NCBI GenBank assembly: GCA_000415505.1
Contig: KE354178.1
Location: 1 to 45,855 of the forward strand
Reading direction: 5' to 3'
DNA length: 45,855 nucleotides
Source of the DNA: Streptomyces afghaniensis 772
GTDB taxonomy: Bacteria > Actinomycetota > Actinomycetes > Streptomycetales > Streptomycetaceae
The notes beneath the pieces are model-generated. The model was given only the letters and a program-made list of their open reading frames with translations, was not told where the DNA came from and ran no database searches. Of the stretch, positions 37,601 to 44,922 are shown piece after piece. The translations under genes were made by a program, and so were the position numbers. Within the stretch, counting starts at the first letter, position 1. Every line of letters starts with the position of its first letter.

Positions 37601-38242
37601 TCAGATCCCCAACTCCTGCGCGAGCACCGCCGCTTGTACCCGGCTGCGCAGCTCCAGCTTCCCCAGCAGGCGGCTGACATGCGTCTTCACGGTCGCCTCG
37701 GCCATGTCGAGCCGCTCGGCGATCCCCGCGTTGGACAGGCCCTCGCCGAGACAGGACAGCACCTCGCGCTCACGCCGGGTCAGCCGGTCGAGGACGGCCG
37801 GGTCGGCCGCGGGCTCCCGGGCCGGCTTCGCCGCGAACTCCGCGATCAGCCGCCGCGTGACCGCCGGGGCGATCAGCCCCTCCCCGCGCGCCACCGTCCG
37901 CACGGCCTCCAGCAGGTCCTTCGCCTCGGTGTCCTTGAGCAGGAAGCCGGACGCGCCCGCCCGCAGCGCCCCGAAGACGTACTCGTCGAGGTCGAAGGTG
38001 GTCAGCACCAGCACGTCGGCGAGCCGCTGCGCCACCACCTGCCGCGTCGCCGACACCCCGTCCAGCCGCGGCATCTGAACGTCCATCAGCACCAGGTCCG
38101 GCCGCAGCTCCCGGGCCAGCGCCACCGCCTGTTCGCCGTCCGCCGCCTCGCCGACCACCTCGATGTCGGGCGCGCTGCGCAGGATGAGGACCAGACCTGC
38201 GCGGACGGCCGACTGGTCCTCGGCGACCAGGACGCGGATCAT
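37601..38242 (-). CDS. NarL/LuxR-family response regulator
   Basis: The 213-residue protein has a receiver (VLVAEDQSAVRAGL; phospho-acceptor in DLVLMDVQMPRLDG; VLTTFDLDEYVFGAL; FLLKDTEA) and a C-terminal LuxR-type helix-turn-helix (LTRREREVLSCLGEGLSNAGIA, then TVKTHVSRLLGKL). ATG 38242 overlaps the kinase stop as ATGA. With the adjacent kinase it forms a classic actinobacterial two-component pair. Its target is unknown; the divergent membrane-protein operon is a candidate. Confidence 0.92.
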   Translation of the reverse strand: MIRVLVAEDQSAVRAGLVLILRSAPDIEVVGEAADGEQAVALARELRPDLVLMDVQMPRLDGVSATRQVVAQRLADVLVLTTFDLDEYVFGALRAGASGFLLKDTEAKDLLEAVRTVARGEGLIAPAVTRRLIAEFAAKPAREPAADPAVLDRLTRREREVLSCLGEGLSNAGIAERLDMAEATVKTHVSRLLGKLELRSRVQAAVLAQELGI

Positions 38243-39432
38243 TCGGGTTCTCCTTCGACGGTGTCGTGGACGGGCAGAGTGGCGCGTACGGCCCAGATCT
38301 TGCCGTCGAGCGAGTCCTCCGGGCCGGCCTCGAACGTGCCGTCCAGCAGCGCGGCGCGTTCCCGCATGCCGACCAGACCGGCGCCCGAGCCGGGGGCGCT
38401 CGGCCCGTCCCGGTCGCCGTACGGGCTGGTCACCGCGACGGTCAGCAGGCCGTCCCGCTGGGCGACGGACACCGCGACCCGGCCGGGTCCGGCGTGCTTG
38501 AGGGCGTTGGTGAGGGACTCCTGGACGATGCGGTAGGCGGCGAGTTCGACGGGCGCGGGGACCGTGTCGTGAGCGGCGTCGAGCGTGACGTCGAGGCCGT
38601 TGGTGCGGGCGCCCTCGACCAGAGCGCCGAGTCCGTCGAGCGTGGGGGCGGCGACCGGGGCGACGTCGCCGGCGGAGTCCCGCAGGATCCCGATGAGCCG
38701 GCGCATCTCCGCGAGTCCCGCCACGCTGTTCTCGCGGATGACGCTCAGGGCCTCCCGGGAGGTCTTCGAGTCGTCCAGGGAGAGCGCGGCCGTGGAGTGG
38801 ATGGCGATCGCGGACAGGTGGTTGGCGACCATGTCGTGCAGTTCGCGGGCCATCCGGGCGCGTTCGGCGGTGACCGCCTGGGTGCGGTCCATCTCGGCGA
38901 GCAGCGCGGTCTGCTCGGCGCGCAGCCGGGCCGCCTCGGCGGCGTCGCGATGGTTGCGGACGATCAGGCCGGTCGCGGCGGGTCCGAAGGCCACCAGGCC
39001 GGTGACCACGCCGATCAGCAGCGCCTCGGGCTCGCGCCACAACGCGAACGGCACCACCGCCCCGACGACCGACAGCAGCCCGGTGATCCTCGGGATGCGG
39101 TGGGCCGAGGCGGGCGGGCCGTACAGGACGGCCGCATACATGAGGTCGGTGTACATCAGGATCGTGACCAGGTTGCCCTGGGTGACGGTGTCCAGGACGA
39201 TCGCGGCCGTGCCGATCAGCAGGGCGATGCGCGGGGCGGTCCGGCGCAGCAGCTCGCAGCCGGCCATGACCAGCAGCGGCAGCAGGACGGGCCAGCGTCC
39301 CGGCAGGAACACGTACGCCTCGGTGTGCGGACGGGTGGCCAGACCGACGCCCCAGAGCAGCAGCCCGCCGAGCAGAGCGCCGAGCGCGACGTGGACGTCG
39401 AAACGGCGTGGGCGGGGGAGTCGTACGGCCAT
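38239..39432 (-). CDS. Sensor histidine kinase, HisKA_3 type
   Basis: The 397-residue kinase has about five N-terminal membrane spans (to about residue 160) with no large outer loop, so it may sense the membrane itself. The DHp domain shows ERARMARELHDMVANHLSAIAIH with the phospho-histidine in ELHD. The HATPase domain has ELAAYRIVQESLTNALKHAG and GAGLVGMRERAALLDG. ATG 39432 was chosen; the frame runs 21 codons further upstream without a good start. It is coupled to the regulator downstream. Confidence 0.9.
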   Translation of the reverse strand: MAVRLPRPRRFDVHVALGALLGGLLLWGVGLATRPHTEAYVFLPGRWPVLLPLLVMAGCELLRRTAPRIALLIGTAAIVLDTVTQGNLVTILMYTDLMYAAVLYGPPASAHRIPRITGLLSVVGAVVPFALWREPEALLIGVVTGLVAFGPAATGLIVRNHRDAAEAARLRAEQTALLAEMDRTQAVTAERARMARELHDMVANHLSAIAIHSTAALSLDDSKTSREALSVIRENSVAGLAEMRRLIGILRDSAGDVAPVAAPTLDGLGALVEGARTNGLDVTLDAAHDTVPAPVELAAYRIVQESLTNALKHAGPGRVAVSVAQRDGLLTVAVTSPYGDRDGPSAPGSGAGLVGMRERAALLDGTFEAGPEDSLDGKIWAVRATLPVHDTVEGEPE

Positions 39433-39584
39433 GCCACCATCCAACACGGCTGTCCCGCCGTGTGCGTGGACCCCGCGGAGGGTCCGTCGCTGCATCTTTC
39501 GATGTACCGCGGGTTCGTCAGTCGCGACGACGATTCCGGCCGCGCCGACCGGGAGCCTGGAAGGGTGACCGAGAGGAGCGCATC

Positions 39585-40163
39585 GTGATCGTCGCCTTGA
39601 TCGCCGCCTGTGAGATCGGCTTCTGGGTGTTGCTGGCGGCCGGACTGGCCTTCCGCTACCTGCTGCGCATGCGGCGTACGGGACTGGCGCTGCTGCTGTG
39701 CGAGCCGGTACTGGAGGTCGTCCTGCTGGTCGTCACCGCGCTGGACCTGAAGAACGGGGCCGAGCCGAACTGGACGCACGGGCTGGCCGCGCTGTACATC
39801 GGCTACACCGTCGGTCACGGCCACCGCACCGTGCAGTGGCTCGACGGCCACGCGGCCCACCGCCTCGGCGGAGCCCCGCCGCCACCGAAGCCCCCGGCCC
39901 ACGGCATGGCCCGGGCGCGTCACGAGGGCCGGATCTGGCTGGGCACGCTGCTGGGCGCGGCCGTCGCGACCGTGCTGCTCCAGCTCGCCATCTGGTACGT
40001 GGACGACCCGAGCCGCGTCACATCCCTGGAGAGCTGGCGCTATGTGGCCTGGCGCGCGGCGGGCATCCACGGCCTGATCGCGCTGAGCTACTGGATCTGG
40101 CCGCGGAAGGCGCCCGCAGGGGAGTCCGAGATGACGCCGGAGAAGGAGAAGGTGCGGCGATGA
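39585..40163 (+). CDS. Multi-pass membrane protein of unknown function
   Basis: This 192-residue protein has about four to five membrane segments: VIVALIAACEIGFWVLLAAGLAF, GLALLLCEPVLEVVLLVVTAL, LAALYIGYTVGHG, LGTLLGAAVATVLLQLAIWYV and a C-terminal GLIALSYWIW. A cytoplasmic Pro-rich stretch (APPPPKPP) lies mid-protein. I do not recognise a named family. GAGAGGAG precedes GTG 39585. It is divergent from the kinase gene (152-bp gap) and overlaps the next small gene, so it may be a target of that two-component system. Confidence 0.75.
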   Translation: MIVALIAACEIGFWVLLAAGLAFRYLLRMRRTGLALLLCEPVLEVVLLVVTALDLKNGAEPNWTHGLAALYIGYTVGHGHRTVQWLDGHAAHRLGGAPPPPKPPAHGMARARHEGRIWLGTLLGAAVATVLLQLAIWYVDDPSRVTSLESWRYVAWRAAGIHGLIALSYWIWPRKAPAGESEMTPEKEKVRR

Positions 40164-40348
40164 CCAAGGCCCGCGGAAACCTGGTGGAAGGCGCCGTCAC
40201 CTTGGTGATCGGCCTGGGGCTGTGGCTGTTCACCGGTGACGTGGAGATCCCCGTCTTCACCCTCACGAAGGTCGGCGTCGTGATGATGTGCGTCGGCGGC
40301 GCGCTGGTCGCCGCCGGGCTGTGGCAGGGGGCGCGGCGCAGGACGTGA
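40160..40348 (+). CDS. Small two-helix membrane protein, DUF5708-like
   Basis: This 62-residue protein has two membrane segments (GAVTLVIGLGLWLFTGD and VGVVMMCVGGALVAAGLW) separated by VEIPVFTLTK. It resembles a short Streptomyces family that I recall as DUF5708; function unknown. ATG 40160 overlaps the upstream stop as ATGA and AGAAGGAG lies just upstream. Confidence 0.72.
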   Translation: MTKARGNLVEGAVTLVIGLGLWLFTGDVEIPVFTLTKVGVVMMCVGGALVAAGLWQGARRRT

Positions 40349-40351
40349 GGG

Positions 40352-40924
40352 TCAGCGCTCCCCGCCCGGCACCCACAGCACATCCCCGACCTCCTTGTTC
40401 GCTGTCCTCGCGAGGATGAACAGGAGGTCGGAGAGCCGGTTGAGGTAGGTGGCCGTCAGGGGGTTCATGACCTCGCCGTGGACCTCCAGGGCCGCCCAGG
40501 TCGAGCGCTCCGCCCGGCGGACCACCGTGCACGCCTGGTGGAGGAGGGCCGCGCCCGGGGTGCCGCCGGGGAGGATGAAGGAGCGGAGCTTCTCCAGGCC
40601 CTCCAGGAAGCGGTCGCAGTCCGCCTCCAGCTTGTCGACGTAGGACTGCTCGACCCGCAGGGGCGGGAACTCCGGGTTCTCCACCACCGGCGTCGACAGG
40701 TCCGCGCCCACGTCGAACAGGTCGTTCTGCACGCGGGTGAGGACCTTGACGACCTCCTCGTCCAGGCCGCCCAGCGCGATCGCCGTGCCGATCACCGCGT
40801 TCGCCTCGTTGGCGTCGGCGTACGCGGCGATCCGCAGGTCGGTCTTGGCGACCCGGCTCATGTCGCCGAGGGCGGTGGTGCCCTGGTCGCCGGTCCTGGT
40901 GTAGATGCGCGTCAGATTGACCAT
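40352..40924 (-). CDS. Cob(I)alamin adenosyltransferase, PduO type
   Basis: This enzyme transfers adenosyl from ATP to cob(I)alamin to make coenzyme B12. The 190-residue protein has the N-terminal ATP-binding TRTGDQGTTALGD, the DLFDVGADLSTP segment, the FILPGGTPGAALLHQACTVVRRAER motif, and LNRLSDLLFILAR at the end, as in PduO/MMAB trimers. No other cobalamin gene is nearby. It converges on the small membrane protein gene with only 3 bp between. Confidence 0.93.
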   Translation of the reverse strand: MVNLTRIYTRTGDQGTTALGDMSRVAKTDLRIAAYADANEANAVIGTAIALGGLDEEVVKVLTRVQNDLFDVGADLSTPVVENPEFPPLRVEQSYVDKLEADCDRFLEGLEKLRSFILPGGTPGAALLHQACTVVRRAERSTWAALEVHGEVMNPLTATYLNRLSDLLFILARTANKEVGDVLWVPGGER

Positions 40925-40937
40925 GTGGCCAGCGTAG

Positions 40938-41687
40938 TTACGCTCCGGCCGTTCGGAACACGCGTGTGCCCACTGTCACGGACAGCGCCGTGAAACCGAC
41001 GGCCACCAGCACGCCGTACAGCATGTGTGCCGTGGCGTAGGAGCCGACGTAGGCGTCGCGGACGGCGTCGACCAGATAGCGGAACGGCATGAGGTGCGAC
41101 AGCACGTCCAGCCAGGCCGGGCCCAGGCTCATCGGGAGCATCAGCCCGGACAGCAGCATCGACGGCATGGTCAGCGCGTTGATCGCCGGGCCGAAGGTCT
41201 GCGGGGTGTGCAGCTTCATGGCCAGCGCGTACGACAGCGAGGCCAGCGAGAGCGAGAGCAGGGCGACGAAGCCGAACCCGATCAGGACGCCGGGCAGCGG
41301 GGCCCGCAGGCCCATCGCCATCGCCGCCAGCACCAGCAGCACGGCCTGGAAGACGAACACCGTGGCGTCCCTGAGCACCCGGCCGAGCAGCAGGGCCAGC
41401 CGGCTGACGGGGGTGACGCGCATGCGCTCGACCACCCCGTGGCCCTTCTCGATGAGGATCGAGAAGCCCGCGAACGACGCCCCGAAGAGGCCCAGTTGCA
41501 ACAGCAGGCCGGGCACGAGCAGCTGCCAGGAGCTGCCCCGCCCGCCGAGCGGCAGATCCGTCAGCAGGGGGCCGAAGAACAGCAGGTACAGCAGCGGCAT
41601 CAGCACGCCGAAGAGCAGCGCGAAGCGGGAGCGCAGGGACTGGCGGAGATAACGCCCGTAGACGAGCGCGGTGTCGTGCAACAGCAT
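40938..41687 (-). CDS. ABC-2 type transporter permease
   Basis: The 249-residue permease has six membrane spans and the ABC-2 signature near LSGLMLPMSLGPAWLDVLSHLMPFRYLVDAVRDAYVG. With the ATPase encoded 17 bp upstream it forms an exporter, probably of a drug or lipid. It lies downstream of the ATPase gene in the same operon and is divergent from a TetR regulator. The substrate cannot be told. Confidence 0.88.
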   Translation of the reverse strand: MLLHDTALVYGRYLRQSLRSRFALLFGVLMPLLYLLFFGPLLTDLPLGGRGSSWQLLVPGLLLQLGLFGASFAGFSILIEKGHGVVERMRVTPVSRLALLLGRVLRDATVFVFQAVLLVLAAMAMGLRAPLPGVLIGFGFVALLSLSLASLSYALAMKLHTPQTFGPAINALTMPSMLLSGLMLPMSLGPAWLDVLSHLMPFRYLVDAVRDAYVGSYATAHMLYGVLVAVGFTALSVTVGTRVFRTAGA

Positions 41688-41703
41688 CAGAGTCCTCTGT
41701 GTC

Positions 41704-42486
41704 CTAGACGGCGACGGGAGTCTGGTCGGCCGGCGCGGCGCTGCGGCCGGTGATGGCGAGGAAGGTGTCCTGGAGCGAGGCGTCGATCGAGCCGCCGTAC
41801 CGGAGCTTCAGCGCGCTCGGGGTGCCTTCGGCGACGACCACCCCGTGATCGACGACGACCAGCCGGTCGGAGAGGGCGTCGGCCTCGTCGAGGTAGTGCG
41901 TGGTCAGGAAGACGGTCGTGCCGTGCTCGTCGCGCAGCCGGCGCACCAGGTCCCACAGGCCGGCCCGGCTGCCCGGGTCGAGACCGGTCGTCGGCTCGTC
42001 CAGGAACAGCACCTTCGGGCGGTGGGTGAGCGCCATCGCGATGTCCAGGCGGCGCCGCTGCCCGCCGGAGAGCGCGGCGCACTTGCGGTCGAGGAGCTCG
42101 GTGAGATCCAGGTCGCGGGCGAGTTCCCCGGCGCGCTCGGCGGCCCGCGCCTTCGTCAGCCGGTACAGACGCCCCTGGGTGATCAGCTCCTCCCGCACGC
42201 TGATCTGCGGGTCGACCCCGCCGGACTGCGCGACGTAGCCGCAGGCCCGCCGTACCCCGGCCGGGTCTGTCGCCAGGTCGCAGCCCGCGACGGTGGCGGC
42301 GCCGCCGGTCGGTTCCAGCAGGGTCGTCAGCATCCGCAGGGTCGTCGTCTTGCCGGCCCCGTTCGGGCCGAGGAAGCCGAGGATCTCGCCCTCACGGACG
42401 GTCAGGTCGATGCCGCGCACGGCGTCCACGGGACCGTGCTTGGTCCGGAAGGCACGGGCCAGTCCGGCCGTACTGATGATTGCCAT
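41704..42486 (-). CDS. ABC transporter ATP-binding protein (DrrA-like)
   Basis: The 260-residue ATPase has Walker A GPNGAGKTT (about 41-49), Q-loop YVAQSGGVDPQISV, signature LSGGQRRRLDIAMAL, Walker B VLFLDEPTTGLDP and the H-loop FLTTHYLDEAD. These fit the DrrA/daunorubicin-resistance group of exporters. ATG 42486 is preceded by GGGGGG on its strand. It begins the operon with the permease and is divergent from a TetR gene, its probable repressor. Confidence 0.9.
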   Translation of the reverse strand: MAIISTAGLARAFRTKHGPVDAVRGIDLTVREGEILGFLGPNGAGKTTTLRMLTTLLEPTGGAATVAGCDLATDPAGVRRACGYVAQSGGVDPQISVREELITQGRLYRLTKARAAERAGELARDLDLTELLDRKCAALSGGQRRRLDIAMALTHRPKVLFLDEPTTGLDPGSRAGLWDLVRRLRDEHGTTVFLTTHYLDEADALSDRLVVVDHGVVVAEGTPSALKLRYGGSIDASLQDTFLAITGRSAAPADQTPVAV

Positions 42487-42534
42487 GCCCCCCAGAAAAA
42501 CAGAGTCTCTTAAAATTTGCAATGACCCCAATCT

Positions 42535-42560
42535 TTGACAGTCACCAGGGAAGCTAGGAT
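42535..42560 (+). promoter_or_regulatory. Candidate promoter of the exporter-linked tetR gene
   Basis: TTGACA (42535-42540) is a consensus -35; TAGGAT (42555-42560) is 14 bp on, a short spacer, and ends 6 nt before ATG 42567, so the message may be leaderless. The AT-rich segment TCTTAAAATTTGCAA at 42508-42522 lies between the divergent genes and probably belongs to the exporter promoter. I see no clean operator palindrome. Confidence 0.4.
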
Positions 42561-42566
42561 TCGGGC

Positions 42567-43208
42567 ATGGCAGAGGGGCTCAGGGAGCGGAAGAAGCGCG
42601 AGACCAGGCAGCGCATCTCGGACATCGCCACCGGTCTGTTCCTGGAGCACGGGTTCGTGACCGTGACGATCGCGGACGTGGCGGAGGCGGCCGACGTCTC
42701 CGTGAACACCGTCTACAACTACTTCCCGGCCAAGGAGGACCTCTTCTTCGACCGCTCCCAGGGGGTCGTCGACCGGCTCTCCCGCTGGGTGCGCGGCCGG
42801 GACGCGGGGGAGTCGGCCGCCCGGGCGGTGCTGCGCGAACTGCGCGCCGAGATCGAGGCCGTCTCGCCCCGCATGGGCCTCGTCGAGGGCTACGACCGTT
42901 TCATGCGCTGCATCGAGGAGGCGCCGCCGCTGCGCTCCCGGCTGTGGAGCATCCAGCAGGAGGTCCAGGACAACCTGGAGGCGACCCTCCGCGAGGAGAC
43001 GGCTGCCGGGGACGCCGATCCGCTGCCGGGGCTGATCGCCGGTCAGATCTGCTGGGTCCACGGCACCGTCTTCGTCGCGATCGGCCGCGAGATGACCAAG
43101 GGGCGCAACCCGGACGAAGTGTCACGGGAGATGCTCGTGCTCCTCGACGACATGGAGGAGTTGTTGAGCGAGAAGGTGCTCAACTACGCCGTCCGTGGCG
43201 CGGGATGA
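42567..43208 (+). CDS. TetR/AcrR-family regulator next to ABC exporter
   Basis: This 213-residue regulator has the TetR helix-turn-helix at about 10-58 (RQRISDIATGLFLEHGFVTV, then IADVAEAADVSVNTVYNYF) and a helical ligand domain. It is divergent from the ABC exporter operon with an 80-bp gap, the usual layout for a drug-responsive repressor. ATG 42567 has no ribosome site, consistent with a leaderless message. Confidence 0.9.
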   Translation: MAEGLRERKKRETRQRISDIATGLFLEHGFVTVTIADVAEAADVSVNTVYNYFPAKEDLFFDRSQGVVDRLSRWVRGRDAGESAARAVLRELRAEIEAVSPRMGLVEGYDRFMRCIEEAPPLRSRLWSIQQEVQDNLEATLREETAAGDADPLPGLIAGQICWVHGTVFVAIGREMTKGRNPDEVSREMLVLLDDMEELLSEKVLNYAVRGAG

Positions 43209-43334
43209 CCCCTGCTGGTGTGATGTCCGTCATGTGAGACGTGACGCGCATTACTTACTGGTCACACAGGCCCTCACGAGCGCTAGTGTCCGCCCGAGAG
43301 GCAGACATATACAGCGCGTCAGGGGAGTCGCACA

Positions 43335-44183
43335 GTGGCACGGAAGCTCGCCGTCATCGGAGCCGGCCTCATGGGATCCGGCATCGCCCAGGTCTCCGCA
43401 CAGGCGGGCTGGGACGTGGTCCTGCGCGACGTCACCGACGAGGCGCTGAAGCGGGGCACCGACGGCATCAAGGCCTCGTACGACAAGTTCGTCGCCAAGG
43501 GCAAGCTGGAGGCGCACGACGCCGACGCCGCCCTCGCCAGGATCACCGCGACCACCGACCTGGACGCCGTGGCCGACGCGGACGTCGTCGTCGAGGCCGT
43601 GTTCGAGAAGCTGGAGATCAAGCACGAGATCTTCCGCGCGCTCGACAAGATCGTGAAGGACGAGGCGATCCTCGCCTCCAACACCTCCGCCATCCCGATC
43701 ACCAAGATCGCGGCCGCGACGGAGCGCCCCGAGCGGGTCGTCGGCACGCACTTCTTCTCGCCCGTGCCGATGATGCAGCTGTGCGAACTGGTCCGCGGCT
43801 ACAAGACCAGTGACGAGACCCTCGCCACCGCCCGGGAGTTCGCCGAGTCGGTCGGCAAGACCTGCATCGTCGTCAACCGCGACGTCGCCGGCTTCGTGAC
43901 GACCCGTCTCATCTGCGCCCTGGTCGTCGAGGCGGCCAAGCTGCACGAGTCGGGCGTGGCGAGCGCCGAGGACATCGACCTCGCCTGCAAGCTGGGCTTC
44001 GGCCACGCCATGGGCCCGCTGGCGACGGCGGACCTGACGGGCGTCGACATCCTGCTGCACGCCACGAGCAACATCTACACCGAGTCCCAGGACGAGAAGT
44101 TCGCGGCTCCCGAGTCGATGCGCCGGATGGTTGACGCCGGTGACATCGGGCGCAAGAGCGGGCAGGGCTTCTACAAGCACTGA
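43335..44183 (+). CDS. 3-hydroxybutyryl-CoA dehydrogenase
   Basis: This enzyme oxidises or forms 3-hydroxybutyryl-CoA with NAD(P)H, in fatty acid breakdown, polyhydroxybutyrate or ethylmalonyl-CoA routes. The 282-residue protein has the GAGLMGSGIA Rossmann motif (9-18), the catalytic-region SNTSAIPITKI and GTHFFSPVPMMQLCELV (His of the catalytic pair), NRDVAGFVTTRL and the C-terminal GDIGRKSGQGFYKH. GTG 43335 follows AGGGGAG. TAGTGT at 43284-43289 is a possible -10 for it. Confidence 0.93.
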   Translation: MARKLAVIGAGLMGSGIAQVSAQAGWDVVLRDVTDEALKRGTDGIKASYDKFVAKGKLEAHDADAALARITATTDLDAVADADVVVEAVFEKLEIKHEIFRALDKIVKDEAILASNTSAIPITKIAAATERPERVVGTHFFSPVPMMQLCELVRGYKTSDETLATAREFAESVGKTCIVVNRDVAGFVTTRLICALVVEAAKLHESGVASAEDIDLACKLGFGHAMGPLATADLTGVDILLHATSNIYTESQDEKFAAPESMRRMVDAGDIGRKSGQGFYKH

Positions 44184-44191
44184 AACCGCAC

Positions 44192-44217
44192 ATGCCCCGG
44201 GGGCATCACACCCCCGG
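44192..44217 (+). terminator. Overlapping hairpins after hydroxybutyryl-CoA dehydrogenase gene
   Basis: ATGCCCC (44192-44198) can pair with GGGGCAT (44200-44206), or CCGGGGG (44197-44203) with CCCCCGG (44211-44217). The two stems share bases and cannot form together. They lie 8 bp after the stop, so termination is the simplest role. Confidence 0.6.
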
Positions 44218-44247
44218 GTGAATTCGGTATCGGTTCGCTTACAAGAA

Positions 44248-44282
44248 GCAACCTCTGCCCCCCTCACGCAGTCAGAGGTTGC
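44248..44282 (+). other. Inverted repeat upstream of STAS gene
   Basis: GCAACCTCTG pairs perfectly with CAGAGGTTGC over 10 bp around a 15-nt loop. It ends 51 bp before the STAS start. It could be a second terminator or a site controlling the STAS gene. Confidence 0.55.
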
Positions 44283-44333
44283 ATCACCGGCATCAGAAAC
44301 GCGGAGCACGAGACGCACGCACGGGGAGCGCAT

Positions 44334-44657
44334 ATGCACATCAGGGGCGACCACGCCGAGCTGGTCGTCGGGGGCCGCCTCGACGTCCGGAGCGCGGCGG
44401 ACGCCCGTACGGTCCTGCACTCGGCCGTCGACGACGGAGTCGGCGACCTGGTGCTGGACCTGTCCGAACTGGACTCCTGGGACGCCACCGGACTCGGTGT
44501 GATCATGGGGGCTCACCGGCGGGCCGGCCGCTGCGGCCGGCGCCTGGTCCTGCGCGGCGTGCCGCCGCAGATGCAGCGCCTGCTGGTGGCCACCCGCCTG
44601 CACCGGATCCTGGCGATCGAGGGAGGCATCGGGGTGGAGACATTGCCTCGCGTGTGA
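44334..44657 (+). CDS. STAS-domain protein (anti-sigma factor antagonist-like)
   Basis: This 107-residue single-domain STAS protein (GGRLDVRSAADARTVLHSAV, then DLVLDLSELDSWDATGLGVIMG) resembles SpoIIAA/BldG. In those proteins the phosphorylated Ser lies in the D-S-S-G motif; here it reads D-A-T-G with A51 at that place and T52 next. Phospho-control by an anti-sigma kinase would therefore be absent or moved to Thr. AACGGGGAGCGCAT lies before ATG 44334. It is followed, 265 bp on, by a large P-loop gene on the same strand. No anti-sigma or sigma gene is visible in the window. Confidence 0.85.
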   Translation: MHIRGDHAELVVGGRLDVRSAADARTVLHSAVDDGVGDLVLDLSELDSWDATGLGVIMGAHRRAGRCGRRLVLRGVPPQMQRLLVATRLHRILAIEGGIGVETLPRV

Positions 44658-44922
44658 CGTTCTGTGCGGGTGTGAACCGGGCGACCGGGGAGACCCGGAC
44701 GGACATCGCCGATCGTGCGACGCGCACAATCCTCACCAGACCGTGACGTCTCGGACGGCGCGGTACCCCGGACTGTCGTAGATACTGTGCGAAGGTTTAG
44801 GGTTCGGCTGCCCGCTGCCTGACACCCTTCCAGCGGGCCCGGACCAGAAGCGACAGCGCGGTGTGCAGCAAGGCCGGGAGGGCTTTTCGGAGCACACACA
44901 CGCTTTTGGGGGGCTTTGACCT

